Source: Magnetovibrio sp.
GTDB lineage: Bacteria; Pseudomonadota; Alphaproteobacteria; Rhodospirillales; Magnetovibrionaceae
Reading direction: 5' to 3'
Assembly (NCBI GenBank): GCA_016763895.1
Contig: JAESSV010000245.1
Span: 1-13,969, forward strand
Length of the DNA stretch: 13,969 bases
Shown: positions 1 through 8,140 of the stretch, piece by piece
Layout: each line of letters begins with the position of its first letter
How positions within the stretch are numbered: the first letter of the stretch is position 1
Translations under genes and position numbers: made by a program
The notes under the pieces: generated by a model
Database searches by the model: none
What the model saw: only the letters and a program-made list of their open reading frames with translations
Told to the model about the DNA's origin: nothing

Positions 1-154
1 CCGCATGCGGATGTCGGCCCGAGGATACCACCGCATTCAACGCATTGCCCGAACCATTGCCGATCTGGATCATTCTGATCACGTGGCTAAGGTCCATATC
101 GCGGAGGCTCTTTCTTATCGCAGACGGCCTCCCGGGCAGCAAACTATTGCTTAA
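1..154 (+). CDS. ComM/YifB-type Mg-chelatase-like AAA+ ATPase, 3' end only
   Basis: This is the last 50 codons of a gene that enters from the left edge, read in the frame starting at base 2 and ending with TAA at 152-154. The translation contains MSARGYHRIQRIARTIADL and then HIAEALSYR. This is the C-terminal signature of the YifB/ComM family of Mg-chelatase-like AAA+ ATPases. In competent bacteria the family member ComM is a DNA helicase that helps branch migration during integration of transformed DNA; in most other bacteria the role is unknown. The nucleotide-binding part lies outside the window, so activity cannot be judged. The following gene on the same strand starts about 150 bases later, so the two are probably separate transcription units. 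Confidence 0.85.
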   Translation, partial: RMRMSARGYHRIQRIARTIADLDHSDHVAKVHIAEALSYRRRPPGQQTIA

Positions 155-174
155 ATAAGCCGAACAGCTTGTAT

Positions 175-201
175 GTAATTCTTGCGCTTTATAAGAATTA
201 C
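175..201. promoter_or_regulatory. Perfect 9-bp inverted repeat, possible operator
   Basis: GTAATTCTT at 175-183 is matched by its exact reverse complement AAGAATTAC at 193-201, with a 9-base spacer. It lies 21 bases after the comM-like stop and about 105 bases before the globin-receptor start. There is no following T-run and the stem is AT-rich, so a dimer-binding operator is more likely than an intrinsic terminator. The regulator is unknown. Confidence 0.4.
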
Positions 202-209
202 TGTATAAA
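182..209 (+). promoter_or_regulatory. Possible sigma70-type promoter of the globin-receptor gene
   Basis: TTGCGC at 182-187 and TATAAA at 204-209 are separated by 16 bases, a fair match to housekeeping -35 and -10 boxes. The element overlaps the right arm of the inverted repeat at 175-201, so a protein bound there could block it. It would leave a 5' leader of about 90 bases before the GTG at 307. The whole stretch is AT-rich, so a chance match is possible. Confidence 0.3.
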
Positions 210-306
210 AAGTTGTATATAGAATGTCTGTCAACAAGAAACTGCGCCCAATATCGAGCTTCATATAATACTCACCGACCACTCGTTATTCAAAAGGACA
301 ATCATT

Positions 307-1404
307 GTGACCCCAGATCAAGCTGAACTCATTCAAAATAGCTATTTAAACATTGATCAAGCCAACAACGTTTTTATTGAAGCCTTGATCAAGCGAGTTT
401 CTCATCTTTGTCCTGACCTTTCGTCTAAAATTCATCATTCATCCGCAAGTCTTGCCGATCAAGTCGCGGATTCATTCGCCTATATCATTGACCGCATCCA
501 CACCCCAGATGCCATTGCGGGGTACGTTGCTAATTTTGGGGAAACCTTGGCCCGCAACGGGGTTAAGGATTCTCATTACCCGTTATTTGGTCAGGCTTTT
601 TCACAAGAGCTTGAAAACGCCTTGGGGCACGGTTTGGATGACAAAAGTCGTGATTCATGGACAGCAGGTTGGCTTATGTTGTCGGGTATTATGCGTGAAG
701 CGGCGGCCTTTGAGGCCCAGCCTAACGCGGCTGGGATACCGCCCGTTACGACGGCTTCTGCGGCGCTGCCAACACCCATCACACAAACGGTTGTTCCCAT
801 GGTCGAAGAACCACAAGACAATTCGGATGAAATTGAAGCCGAGGCCCAAAAACTGATCGCCGAAGTCAACAACATCAATGATGTGGCGCGACAAATTTCC
901 GGGGTCGCCAAACAAACCAATTTATTATCGTTAAACGCCCGGATTGAATCTGCGCGCACGGGAAAAGCCGGCGAAGGCTTTGAGGTTGTCGCCAATGAAG
1001 TCAAACAACTTGCCACCCGGTCAAGTCAGGCCACCGAAGGCATGTATTTTGCGGTCAATGGCATGGTTGAATTGATCAACAACCTGATTGGCAGCCTCAA
1101 GACCAACGGGACCAAGTCCACCGATATTAACATCGGAGATCAAATTATTTCGCTGGTTCAAGAAATTGAAAACACGGGTAAGATTTCTAAAAACATCAGT
1201 GAAATTGCCAGCGAAACAAATATGCTGGCGCTCAATGCAACCATCGAAGCCAATGCCGCCGGGGAAAAAGGCAAAGGTTTTGCCGTGATTGCTGGCGAAG
1301 TTAAAGATCTTGCCAATCAGACGTCTTCCGCCACCAGCGAAATCAATTCCATTGTTCAAAACCTTAACTCAATGGCTTTGAATTTAGCTGAAATCGCGAC
1401 TTAG
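307..1404 (+). CDS. Soluble globin-fold chemoreceptor-like protein with two tandem MCP signalling tips
   Basis: The start is GTG, chosen because AAAAGGA lies 8 bases upstream at 292-298. The protein has 365 residues and no membrane segment. Residues 1-134 align by eye with bacterial single-domain globins and flavohemoglobin N-termini, including [14 protein letters not shown] at 85-98 (compare GVAAAHYPIVGQ in Vitreoscilla hemoglobin) and [13 protein letters not shown]. The proximal heme-ligand His position is Leu81 and the CD1 Phe position is Ile42, so heme binding is doubtful. Residues 135-176 are a Pro-rich linker. Residues 193-246 and 293-346 are two copies of the methyl-accepting chemotaxis protein hairpin tip ([21 protein letters not shown] and [21 protein letters not shown]), exactly 100 residues apart. 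The long methylation helices of normal receptors are absent. By family it should contact CheA/CheW-type partners, but none is encoded here. It could instead serve a non-chemotaxis sensor pathway. The domain calls are confident; the function is not. Confidence 0.85.
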   Translation: MTPDQAELIQNSYLNIDQANNVFIEALIKRVSHLCPDLSSKIHHSSASLADQVADSFAYIIDRIHTPDAIAGYVANFGETLARNGVKDSHYPLFGQAFSQELENALGHGLDDKSRDSWTAGWLMLSGIMREAAAFEAQPNAAGIPPVTTASAALPTPITQTVVPMVEEPQDNSDEIEAEAQKLIAEVNNINDVARQISGVAKQTNLLSLNARIESARTGKAGEGFEVVANEVKQLATRSSQATEGMYFAVNGMVELINNLIGSLKTNGTKSTDINIGDQIISLVQEIENTGKISKNISEIASETNMLALNATIEANAAGEKGKGFAVIAGEVKDLANQTSSATSEINSIVQNLNSMALNLAEIAT

Positions 1405-1419
1405 TTTGTTGTCATGGCC

Positions 1420-2157
1420 TCATGATAGGGGAAATTTTAAACAAGCGATGGTGCCTTTATCTTTTGGGCAATGCAATTCAAACTGACAATTGAGTTTTTG
1501 GGCATTGTCTGTAATCACCCGCAGGCCCACGCCCCATCCTTTATATTTTTTCTTGTCCGAAGACGTCGTGACGCTTTCGCCCCGACGCAAAGCCAGCAAA
1601 ATATCGGACGAAATTCCCTGACCTGAATCTTGAACCATAAGAATCAAGGCTTTGGACTGTACATCGACCTCACCTTTTATATTGATCGTTCCGCCTCTGG
1701 GCGTAAACTTAATTGCATTGTGAAGCAAATTGTTCAAGATTTCCGTTAACAAGACCGGATCGGTGTGCAAAATCGGAAATTGATTGCCCAAAGACAACGT
1801 CAACGACAAGCCTTGGGCTTTGGCTTCTTGCTGAAAAAACTGAACCAAAGAGGCGCCAAACTGATGAAAATCAATGTCTTCTTTTTTCACAGTGGAAAAG
1901 GACGAACATTCGTCATCCAATACCCGCTCGCACGTTTTGGTTAAACTGATCGTGGCATCGTGAACCGTTTGCGACCAGGCCCGCATTTGTTCAAGGCTTA
2001 TGTCCTTGCGGTTTTCATCGCGCATAAGGTGCGTGAACCCAATAATGACATTTAAGTGGTTCTTAATTTCGTGAGCAAGCTTGGACACCGTTGTCACGGG
2101 GTTATTTTGACTTTTGATCAACGTCACCGTGGACCCTAATTCATCTTCTTCCGACAT
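1420..2157 (-). CDS. Soluble histidine kinase without a sensor domain
   Basis: A 245-residue protein with a dimerization/phosphoacceptor region and an HATPase domain. The H-box is KLAHEIKNHLNVIIGF with the predicted phosphoacceptor His29. The N-box is LLHNAIKFTP (Asn147), the G1 box is DSGQG (Asp177) and the G2 box is GWGVGL (207-212). There is no transmembrane segment and no PAS, GAF or receiver domain; only about 25 residues precede the H-box. The ATG at 2157 is preferred because GGGAAG lies just upstream; a GTG at 2172 has no visible ribosome binding site. The gene ends 15 bases from the convergent globin-receptor gene and lies 48 bases downstream of the HIT gene on the same strand, so it may be read through from the his operon. 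No response regulator is adjacent. It may act as a subunit or phosphotransfer partner of another sensor. Confidence 0.85.
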   Translation of the reverse strand: MSEEDELGSTVTLIKSQNNPVTTVSKLAHEIKNHLNVIIGFTHLMRDENRKDISLEQMRAWSQTVHDATISLTKTCERVLDDECSSFSTVKKEDIDFHQFGASLVQFFQQEAKAQGLSLTLSLGNQFPILHTDPVLLTEILNNLLHNAIKFTPRGGTINIKGEVDVQSKALILMVQDSGQGISSDILLALRRGESVTTSSDKKKYKGWGVGLRVITDNAQKLNCQFELHCPKDKGTIACLKFPLS

Positions 2158-2205
2158 GCACTTCCCGATCACACTTGGACCAATAAAATATTTAAAACGT
2201 ATCGA

Positions 2206-2580
2206 TTAGCTTGCTATCATCGACCCAAGCTTTTTGCCACCAAAGATGTGGACATGAAAATGCGGAACCTCTTGGCCACCATCGCTTCCCGTGTTGTTCA
2301 AGGTTCGATAACCGGGTTCAACCAACTTTAAGTCCCGGGCAATTTGACCCACAGCTTTGTAAAAACCAACAATTTCACCATCCGTTGCCTGGGCCGTGAA
2401 GTCATCCAATGACACATATGCACCTTTGGGAATCACCAAGACGTGCACGGGGGCGGCCGGAGCAATGTCGTTAAAAGCCAAAACCCAGTCATCTTCATAA
2501 ACTTTATCGCACGGAATTTCCCCGCGCAAAATTTTCGCAAAGATGTTGCTGGGATCGTAAGGTTTTGCATCATAAGCCAT
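2206..2580 (-). CDS. HIT-family nucleotide hydrolase/transferase (HinT-like)
   Basis: A 124-residue protein with the histidine-triad signature HFHVHIFGG at 107-115; His109 is the expected nucleophile and His46 the usual upstream His. N-terminal SNIFAKILRGEIP is typical of HinT-like proteins, which hydrolyse purine nucleoside phosphoramidates and related AMP-linked substrates. The ATG at 2580 is chosen because GGAGG lies 7 bases upstream; a longer reading would overlap hisE. It is the last gene of the his cluster, 14 bases after hisE. A HIT gene beside hisE recurs in alphaproteobacteria, but its link to histidine synthesis is not established. Length and motifs are complete. Confidence 0.9.
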   Translation of the reverse strand: MAYDAKPYDPSNIFAKILRGEIPCDKVYEDDWVLAFNDIAPAAPVHVLVIPKGAYVSLDDFTAQATDGEIVGFYKAVGQIARDLKLVEPGYRTLNNTGSDGGQEVPHFHVHIFGGKKLGSMIAS

Positions 2581-2594
2581 AACAGCCTCCTGAT

Positions 2595-2912
2595 TTAGCG
2601 TGAATTTTTTTCCACAAGGCCCGATGTGCCTTCCCGTTCGGCGAGCTTTGCCCAAACATCAACGGGCTTAACGCCAGCATCCGCCCACAACACCAACAGA
2701 TGGTATAACAAATCGGCACTTTCCGACGTTAGGCCTTCTTTGCCTTCTGTCAGCGCGGCAATGGTGACCTCAACGGCTTCCTCGCCCACCTTTTGCACGA
2801 TGGCGGGCCGACCTTGGGCGAACAATTTAGCGGTCCAAGAGGTTTCAACATCCCCACCTTTGCGGCTTTCAATGGTCGCAAAAAGGCGCTCTAAAATTTG
2901 TGCATCACTCAT
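2595..2912 (-). CDS. hisE: Phosphoribosyl-ATP pyrophosphohydrolase
   Basis: HisE removes pyrophosphate from phosphoribosyl-ATP to give phosphoribosyl-AMP, the second step of histidine synthesis. At 105 residues it is the usual size of the single-domain enzyme; it is not fused to HisI. The all-alpha MazG-like metal-binding motifs KVGEEAVE (41-48) and ESADLLYH (64-71) are present. The ATG at 2912 follows AAGGAAGGA, which overlaps the 3' end of hisF; the gap to hisF is only 5 bases, so the two are probably co-translated. HisG, HisI and HisD are not in the window. Confidence 0.95.
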   Translation of the reverse strand: MSDAQILERLFATIESRKGGDVETSWTAKLFAQGRPAIVQKVGEEAVEVTIAALTEGKEGLTSESADLLYHLLVLWADAGVKPVDVWAKLAEREGTSGLVEKNSR

Positions 2913-2917
2913 AAGTG

Positions 2918-3697
2918 CTATCCTTCCTTTGAAAGACCATCCAAACGCACATCTATGCCGCGTTCAGCCATATACCGTTTCGTTTCGCCGATGGAATAAG
3001 TTCCAAAATGAAAGATCGAGGCGGCCAAGACCGCTGAAGCATGTCCATCGCGGACCCCTTCGACCATATGTTCCAAGGTTCCAACGCCACCCGAAGCAAT
3101 CACCGGGATCGGCACCGCATCGGCAACCGCGCGGGTCAGTTCTATATTAAAGCCTTGTTTGGTGCCATCTCTGTCCATCGAGGTCAGCAAGATTTCTCCG
3201 GCCCCATATTCGGCCATGCGTTTGACCCATTCGACGGCATCAATGCCCGTGGCTTTGCGGCCACCGTGGGTAAAAATTTCAAATTTTCCGGGGGACACGG
3301 TTTTTGCGTCCACCGCCACCACAATACATTGGCTGCCAAATTTTTGAGCGGCTTCAATAACAAATTTCGGATTAATAACGGCCGCCGTATTGATCGAAGC
3401 CTTATCGGCCCCGGCCAGCAACAATTTTCGAATGTCTTCGGTGGTGCGCACACCCCCCCCAACGGTCAACGGCATAAAGCATTGTTCTGCTGTGCGCCCG
3501 ACAACGTCAAAAATGGTGTCGCGATTTTCGACACTGGCGGTGATATCTAAGAAGGTCAGTTCATCCGCACCCGCCTTGTCATAAAGCCGCGCCTGTTCCA
3601 CCGGATCGCCCGCGTCCACAAGATCCACAAAATTGACCCCCTTGACCACGCGGCCGCCTTCGACGTCTAGGCACGGAATGATGCGGGCTTTTAGCAT
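2918..3697 (-). CDS. hisF: Imidazole glycerol phosphate synthase, cyclase subunit
   Basis: HisF is the (beta/alpha)8 barrel that uses ammonia from HisH to convert PRFAR into imidazole glycerol phosphate and AICAR. The 259-residue protein starts [20 protein letters not shown] and has the catalytic Asp11 and Asp130 (VVAVDAKT), with the phosphate-binding glycine stretches TVGGGVRT and ASGGVG. The ATG at 3697 overlaps the 3' end of hisA by 7 bases, which implies translational coupling. Nothing is missing or unusual. Confidence 0.97.
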   Translation of the reverse strand: MLKARIIPCLDVEGGRVVKGVNFVDLVDAGDPVEQARLYDKAGADELTFLDITASVENRDTIFDVVGRTAEQCFMPLTVGGGVRTTEDIRKLLLAGADKASINTAAVINPKFVIEAAQKFGSQCIVVAVDAKTVSPGKFEIFTHGGRKATGIDAVEWVKRMAEYGAGEILLTSMDRDGTKQGFNIELTRAVADAVPIPVIASGGVGTLEHMVEGVRDGHASAVLAASIFHFGTYSIGETKRYMAERGIDVRLDGLSKEG

Positions 3698-4416
3698 TTT
3701 AACAAATCCACGGCTTCGCGGATATCAATTGCGCCATCATATACAGCCCGGCCTGAAATCACGCCCTCTAAAATATCGCCACCTTTGTCTTGTAAGGTTT
3801 GCAGATCGTCCATGGACGACACGCCACCCGAGGCAATCACCGGCGTGGAAATGGCCCGCGCCAGATCCAGCGTGCTTTCCACGTTGGGGCCTTGCATCAA
3901 GCCATCTCTGGCGATGTCGGTAAAAATAATCGCGGCGACCCCCGCGTCTTCAAATTTTTTCGCCAAATCCAAAGCCGGCATATCCGAAACCTCGGCCCAG
4001 CCTTCTACGGCCACAAAACCGTCCTTTGCATCCACGCCCACGGCAATTTGACCGGGGAATAACCGACACGCTTCGATGACAAAATCAGGATCACGCAACG
4101 CAATGGTGCCCAAAATAACGCGGCGAACGCCCCGGTCTAACCAAAACTTTATGGTTTCCATGGTGCGAATCCCGCCCCCAAGTTCAACGGGGACTTGAGC
4201 TTCGGCCAAGATTGCATCCACGGCTTCGGCGTTGACGGGCTTGCCTTCAAATGCACCATTAAGGTCAACGACATGAATCCATTCACAACCTTGGTCCACA
4301 AAAGCCTTGGCTTGGGCACCGGGCTTGTCATTAAAAACCGTCGCCTGGTCCATTTCACCCCGTAACAAGCGCACACATTGGCCATCTTTAAGGTCAATAG
4401 CAGGGAAAAAGATCAT
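3691..4416 (-). CDS. hisA: ProFAR isomerase (HisA)
   Basis: HisA is the (beta/alpha)8 isomerase that converts ProFAR to PRFAR, the substrate of HisF/HisH. The 241-residue protein begins [20 protein letters not shown], with the catalytic acid Asp8, and has the second acid Asp129 in VGVDAKDG. The phosphate-binding motifs LGGGIRT and ASGGVSS are present. The ATG follows the hisH TAA stop with no gap, and the 3' end overlaps hisF by 7 bases. It shares barrel motifs with HisF, as expected for the two families. Confidence 0.97.
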   Translation of the reverse strand: MIFFPAIDLKDGQCVRLLRGEMDQATVFNDKPGAQAKAFVDQGCEWIHVVDLNGAFEGKPVNAEAVDAILAEAQVPVELGGGIRTMETIKFWLDRGVRRVILGTIALRDPDFVIEACRLFPGQIAVGVDAKDGFVAVEGWAEVSDMPALDLAKKFEDAGVAAIIFTDIARDGLMQGPNVESTLDLARAISTPVIASGGVSSMDDLQTLQDKGGDILEGVISGRAVYDGAIDIREAVDLLKC

Positions 4417-5058
4417 TTATATGTTCCAACTTAAAAAATTAGCAATAATGCGCAATCCAACGTGCTGGCTTTTTTCCGGATGAAATTGGGTGCCAAAGAT
4501 ATTTCCATGGCCCACCGCCGCCGTGACCGGGCCACCGTAATCCACTTCAGCCCACACATCTTCGGATCTTTTGGGGACGAACTGATAAGAGTGCACAAAG
4601 TAAGCGTGCGACCCCGGTGCTATTCCGTCAAACAACGCATGGTCTCCGACCAATTGCAGGTCGTTCCAACCCATATGGGGAATTTTAAGGCCCGGATCGG
4701 ACGGTTTCAATGCGGTGACATCGCCCGCAACCCATCCCAGACCTGTGGTCTCGCCAAATTCATGACCCACATCCGCCATCAATTGCATGCCCACGCAAAT
4801 GCCAAAAAACGGGCGCGCTTTGACCAGCACGGCTTCGCGCAGGGCTTCTTCTAAGCCATCAACGGCTTGCAGTCCTTTTTTGCAATCTGCAAAGGCGCCG
4901 ACACCGGGCAAAACGATGCGGTCCGCAGATGCCACGTCTTCGGCCTTGCCGGTGACGATGATATCCGCAGCCAAGGTCCCGTCCATTGCCGCGCGTTCAA
5001 ACGATTTCGCAACGGAGCGCAAATTGCCCGAACCATAATCAATAATCACGACTTTCAT
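4417..5058 (-). CDS. hisH: Imidazole glycerol phosphate synthase, glutamine amidotransferase subunit
   Basis: HisH is the class I glutaminase that supplies ammonia to HisF. The triad is complete: Cys88 in FFGICVGMQLM, and His193 and Glu195 in QFHPEKS. The 213-residue length and the start MKVVIIDYGSGNLRS are typical. The ATG at 5058 overlaps the stop of the upstream membrane-protein gene as ATGA, and the stop abuts hisA. It therefore sits in the middle of a translationally coupled run. Confidence 0.97.
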   Translation of the reverse strand: MKVVIIDYGSGNLRSVAKSFERAAMDGTLAADIIVTGKAEDVASADRIVLPGVGAFADCKKGLQAVDGLEEALREAVLVKARPFFGICVGMQLMADVGHEFGETTGLGWVAGDVTALKPSDPGLKIPHMGWNDLQLVGDHALFDGIAPGSHAYFVHSYQFVPKRSEDVWAEVDYGGPVTAAVGHGNIFGTQFHPEKSQHVGLRIIANFLSWNI

Positions 5059-5450
5059 GACGCCCCCAACAACGCGGCCGCAAGGTCTGGATGCGTGTCT
5101 AAAAAGCGCCGTTCGGCTTCAATCTTATTGGGGCCTGTTACCACGCCAACTTCGCCACAGCCGCGCCTTGTTAAAAACACCCGGCGGCCTTCGTTGGCCA
5201 CCAAGCCCATCAAAATCGCAAGCCCCATTTGCACCATGGCCAGACTGGCCAGATTTTCAAACAAAATCGGCAACACGGCCCCCATCACCACTTGAAAGAC
5301 AATAAACGCCAGCGCCAATTCCCACGCGCCCACGCAAAAAGCCCACAAAAAGCTAAACAACGCGGCCCACACAGAAAACCCGTCCTTCACTAGAACCAAA
5401 TCAAGTGAGGCAGGCGTTTCTCGCATATGTACGGTAAAAACGGCCATCAT
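5055..5450 (-). CDS. DUF2628-type small membrane protein inside the his operon
   Basis: A 131-residue protein with about three hydrophobic segments (roughly 26-42, 44-64 and 70-86) and a soluble basic tail (about 87-131). The N-terminal VFTVHMRE and the overall pattern resemble DUF2628 proteins, which recur between hisB and hisH in alphaproteobacteria; this is recalled, not searched. The function is unknown, and nothing here shows a catalytic role in histidine synthesis. Two ATG codons stand in tandem (5450 and 5447) after AAGGG; the first is used here. The gene follows hisB by 6 bases and overlaps hisH by 4, so it is co-expressed with the pathway. Confidence 0.8.
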   Translation of the reverse strand: MMAVFTVHMRETPASLDLVLVKDGFSVWAALFSFLWAFCVGAWELALAFIVFQVVMGAVLPILFENLASLAMVQMGLAILMGLVANEGRRVFLTRRGCGEVGVVTGPNKIEAERRFLDTHPDLAAALLGAS

Positions 5451-5456
5451 CGACCC

Positions 5457-6056
5457 TTACAACGATCCACCCAAGACACCTTTGGTGGAAGGCACTTGGT
5501 CAGATTTGCGGGGGTCAATTTCCACCGCTTGGCGCAGAGCACGGGCCATGGCTTTGAAACAACCTTCCGCAATGTGGTGGTTATTTTCACCATAAAAGGT
5601 TTCCACGTGCAATGTTAAGCCCGCAGCTTGAGCAAAGGCGCCGAACCATTCCTTGAACAATTCGGTGTCCATTTGGCCCAATTTAGCGCGCGCGAATTCA
5701 ACTTTCCACACCAAGTACGGACGGTTGGATGCGTCCAAAGCCACACGGGTCAAGGTTTCGTCCATCGGCACAGTCGCCGTGCCATACCGCGTGATGCCGC
5801 GGCGATCACCAAGCGCTTGATTAAAAGCTTCGCCCAGGGCAATGCCGACGTCTTCGGTGATGTGGTGAAAATCAATGTGGGTATCGCCCTTGGCTTCAAG
5901 TTTGATATCAATCAAAGAGTGACGCGACAATTGTTCTAGCATGTGGTCCAAAAACCCCACGCCCGTTGAAATTTCATAGGTTCCGGTGCCGTCCAAATTC
6001 ATTTCGACGACAATTTGAGTCTCGTGTGTTTTACGCTCAACGCGGCCTGTGCGCAT
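5457..6056 (-). CDS. hisB: Imidazoleglycerol-phosphate dehydratase
   Basis: HisB dehydrates imidazole glycerol phosphate to imidazole acetol phosphate. This is the monofunctional form (199 residues), without the HisN-type phosphatase domain found in enterobacteria. The Mn-binding clusters DFHHITED (62-69) and NNHHIAEG (159-166) are present, as are [12 protein letters not shown] and the standard C-terminus [11 protein letters not shown]. The ATG at 6056 has AAGGAG 8 bases upstream. It is the first gene of the minus-strand cluster and is divergent from hslV; the promoter should lie in 6057-6120, but I could not identify one convincingly. Confidence 0.97.
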   Translation of the reverse strand: MRTGRVERKTHETQIVVEMNLDGTGTYEISTGVGFLDHMLEQLSRHSLIDIKLEAKGDTHIDFHHITEDVGIALGEAFNQALGDRRGITRYGTATVPMDETLTRVALDASNRPYLVWKVEFARAKLGQMDTELFKEWFGAFAQAAGLTLHVETFYGENNHHIAEGCFKAMARALRQAVEIDPRKSDQVPSTKGVLGGSL

Positions 6057-6119
6057 AAGTCTTGCTCCTTAAATTCAGATCACTTCTTGTAACAGGTTCA
6101 AACGCAGAGTTCCAGCACC

Positions 6120-6148
6120 CTTGACGCTGAAGCCTCATCAGCCTACAT
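6120..6148 (+). promoter_or_regulatory. Probable RpoH (sigma32) heat-shock promoter of hslVU
   Basis: CTTG at 6120-6123 and CCTACAT at 6142-6148 are separated by 18 bases. This fits the alphaproteobacterial sigma32 pattern CTTG-N17/18-CYTATNT with one mismatch in the -10 part. The same bases also read as TTGACG-N17-TACATC, a fair sigma70 promoter, so both sigma factors could act here. Transcription would begin near 6155, leaving a short leader before the hslV start. hslVU is a classical heat-shock operon, which supports the call. Confidence 0.6.
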
Positions 6149-6180
6149 CCGAAGGGCTTAATTCATTTCGGGGTATAATT

Positions 6181-6738
6181 ATGAGCAACGATAACCTTCC
6201 CGTCTGGCATGGAACAACCATTCTTTCTGTGCGCAAAGACAAGTCCATTATTATGATCGGCGACGGTCAAGTGACTTTAGGCTCAACCGTGATCAAAGGC
6301 GGAGCCCGCAAGGTCCGCCGGCTTGGGGATGGTTCGGTCATTGCTGGATTTGCCGGCGCCACCGCCGATGCATTCACCTTGTTTGAACGCCTTGAAGCGA
6401 AATTGGAACAATACCCAAAGCAGCTCACCCGGGCCTGTGTTGAATTGGCCAAGGACTGGCGCACGGATCGTTATTTACGCAAGCTTGAAGCCATGATGTT
6501 GGTCGCCGACCAAGACGTGTCGTTGACCTTGACCGGGCAAGGCGATGTTTTAGAACCAGACGATGGCGTCATGGCCATTGGATCTGGTGGCAATTACGCC
6601 CTTGCTGCCGCCCGTGCTTTGTATGGTGAAAACAACGTAAACGCCGAAGAAATTTGTCAACGCGCCATGACCATTGCATCAGATATCTGTGTTTATACCA
6701 ACGGTAACTTCACCATGGAAAAGATCGAACTGTCATGA
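6181..6738 (+). CDS. hslV: HslV proteolytic subunit of the HslVU protease
   Basis: HslV (ClpQ) forms the double-hexamer proteolytic core of the bacterial proteasome-like HslVU protease. The N-terminal Thr nucleophile should be Thr12, exposed after removal of [11 protein letters not shown]; residues before Thr-Thr of this kind are usual in alphaproteobacteria. The motifs [30 protein letters not shown] and [16 protein letters not shown] are typical, and the 185-residue length is normal. The ATG at 6181 is chosen over a TTG at 6121: the TTG lies inside the promoter, and GGGG at about 6170 is correctly spaced from the ATG. The gene overlaps hslU by 4 bases (ATGA). Confidence 0.96.
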   Translation: MSNDNLPVWHGTTILSVRKDKSIIMIGDGQVTLGSTVIKGGARKVRRLGDGSVIAGFAGATADAFTLFERLEAKLEQYPKQLTRACVELAKDWRTDRYLRKLEAMMLVADQDVSLTLTGQGDVLEPDDGVMAIGSGGNYALAAARALYGENNVNAEEICQRAMTIASDICVYTNGNFTMEKIELS

Positions 6739-8045
6739 GCAATTTTACCCCCCGCGAAATCGTTTCTGAACTGGATCGTTTTATCATCGGCCAAAACGAT
6801 GCCAAACGCGCCGTCGCCGTGGCTTTGCGAAACCGTTGGCGCCGTTTGCAAATCGACAGTGATCTGCGCGAAGAAATCGTGCCTAAGAATATCCTTATGA
6901 TTGGCCCCACGGGCGTCGGTAAAACCGAAATCGCCAGACGGCTTGCAAAATTAGCCGGCGCACCGTTCATCAAGGTCGAAGCCTCCAAGTTTACCGAAGT
7001 CGGGTACGTGGGCCGCGACGTGGAACAAATTATCCGCGATTTGTTGGAAACCGCCGTGCACATGGTGCGCGACAAACAGAAATCCCAAGTTCAGGCCAAA
7101 GCTGAAATTGCCGCCGAGGAACGCGTCTTGGATGCGTTGGTGGGCGATAATTCCAGCGACGACACCCGCCAAAAATTTCGCAAAAAGTTACGCGAAGGCG
7201 AATTGGACGATCGCGAAATCGAAATTCAAGTGCGTGATTCCGGACAGGGCTCAATCCCCAGCTTTGACATCCCCGGCATGCCCGGCGGTCAAATGAGCAT
7301 GCTTAATCTCAATGACATGTTGGGCGGTGCACTGAACCAAAGCACCAGCCCCAAAAAAATGTCGGTCGCGCACAGTTATGAAATTCTCATCGGTGAAGAA
7401 GCCGACAAGTTGGTGGATGAAGAAGCGCTCATCAAGGACGCCATCGAAAAAGTAGAAACCGGCGGCATCGTCTTTTTAGACGAACTCGACAAAATCGCCA
7501 ACCGCGCCCAACGATCAGGCTCGGACGTTTCCCGCGAAGGCGTGCAACGCGACCTGTTGCCTTTGATCGAAGGCACCACGGTTTCCACAAAACACGGCCC
7601 CATCAAAACCGATCACATTTTGTTTATTGCCTCAGGTGCTTTTCACGTTTCTAAACCATCCGATTTGTTGCCGGAACTTCAAGGCCGCTTGCCCATTCGT
7701 GTTGAGCTTCAAGCGCTCACCCGCGAAGATTTTGTGCGGATTTTAAAAGAACCCGAAAGCAGCCTGATCAAACAATACACGGCGCTTTTGGGCGTCGAAG
7801 ACGTCACCCTAATTTTTACGGATGATGCCATCGAAGAACTGGCCACCCTCGCCGCAGAAATCAATGCCAGCGTGGAAAACATCGGTGCCCGGCGCCTGCA
7901 CACGGTCATGGAACGCTTGTTAGAAGACATAAATTTTGAAGCTTCTGAACGGTCTGGCGAAACCATTACCATCAATAAAGATACGGTCATAAGCACCGTT
8001 TCAGGCTTGGCCAAAGATGCAGATCTACGGAAATTTATTCTATAA
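6735..8045 (+). CDS. hslU: HslU ATPase subunit of the HslVU protease
   Basis: HslU (ClpY) is the AAA+ unfoldase that feeds substrates into HslV. Walker A is GPTGVGKT (57-64), the pore loop is GYVG (90-93), Walker B is VFLDELDK (246-253), the arginine finger is in ELQGRLP (Arg318) and sensor 2 is in GARRLH. The substrate-selecting I-domain covers roughly 110-240. The C-terminal LRKFIL matches the tail that docks into HslV to activate it. The 436-residue length is usual. The start overlaps the hslV stop, so the two are coupled. No clear terminator follows. Confidence 0.97.
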   Translation: MSNFTPREIVSELDRFIIGQNDAKRAVAVALRNRWRRLQIDSDLREEIVPKNILMIGPTGVGKTEIARRLAKLAGAPFIKVEASKFTEVGYVGRDVEQIIRDLLETAVHMVRDKQKSQVQAKAEIAAEERVLDALVGDNSSDDTRQKFRKKLREGELDDREIEIQVRDSGQGSIPSFDIPGMPGGQMSMLNLNDMLGGALNQSTSPKKMSVAHSYEILIGEEADKLVDEEALIKDAIEKVETGGIVFLDELDKIANRAQRSGSDVSREGVQRDLLPLIEGTTVSTKHGPIKTDHILFIASGAFHVSKPSDLLPELQGRLPIRVELQALTREDFVRILKEPESSLIKQYTALLGVEDVTLIFTDDAIEELATLAAEINASVENIGARRLHTVMERLLEDINFEASERSGETITINKDTVISTVSGLAKDADLRKFIL

Positions 8046-8140
8046 AGTACACTTTTATTTCATATCTCTGACATTCATCCGTCACACAACCTCTGTAACT
8101 AAGATGTGTAGCAACGTTAATTTTACAAAGGCCTTCAGAT

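Noticed and set aside
591..1016. 141-codon open frame antisense to the globin receptor gene
   Set aside because: It is fully inside a gene with clear domains, has no recognisable motif and no ribosome binding site, and looks like a codon-bias shadow.
1405..1422. Short hairpin (TGTCATG, loop GCCT, CATGATA) between the convergent genes as a terminator
   Set aside because: The stem includes a G-U pair, is weak and is not followed by a T-run on either strand.
3041..3550. 169-codon open frame antisense to hisF
   Set aside because: It is wholly covered by a well-conserved his gene on the other strand; the translation shows no family features.
6073..6101. TTGAAC with a weak CTGAAT as the hisB promoter
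   Set aside because: The -10 match is only 3 of 6 bases, so it is not better than chance.
6121..6180. TTG start giving hslV 20 extra N-terminal residues
   Set aside because: The extension overlaps the promoter and lacks a ribosome binding site, while the ATG at 6181 gives the usual HslV N-terminus.
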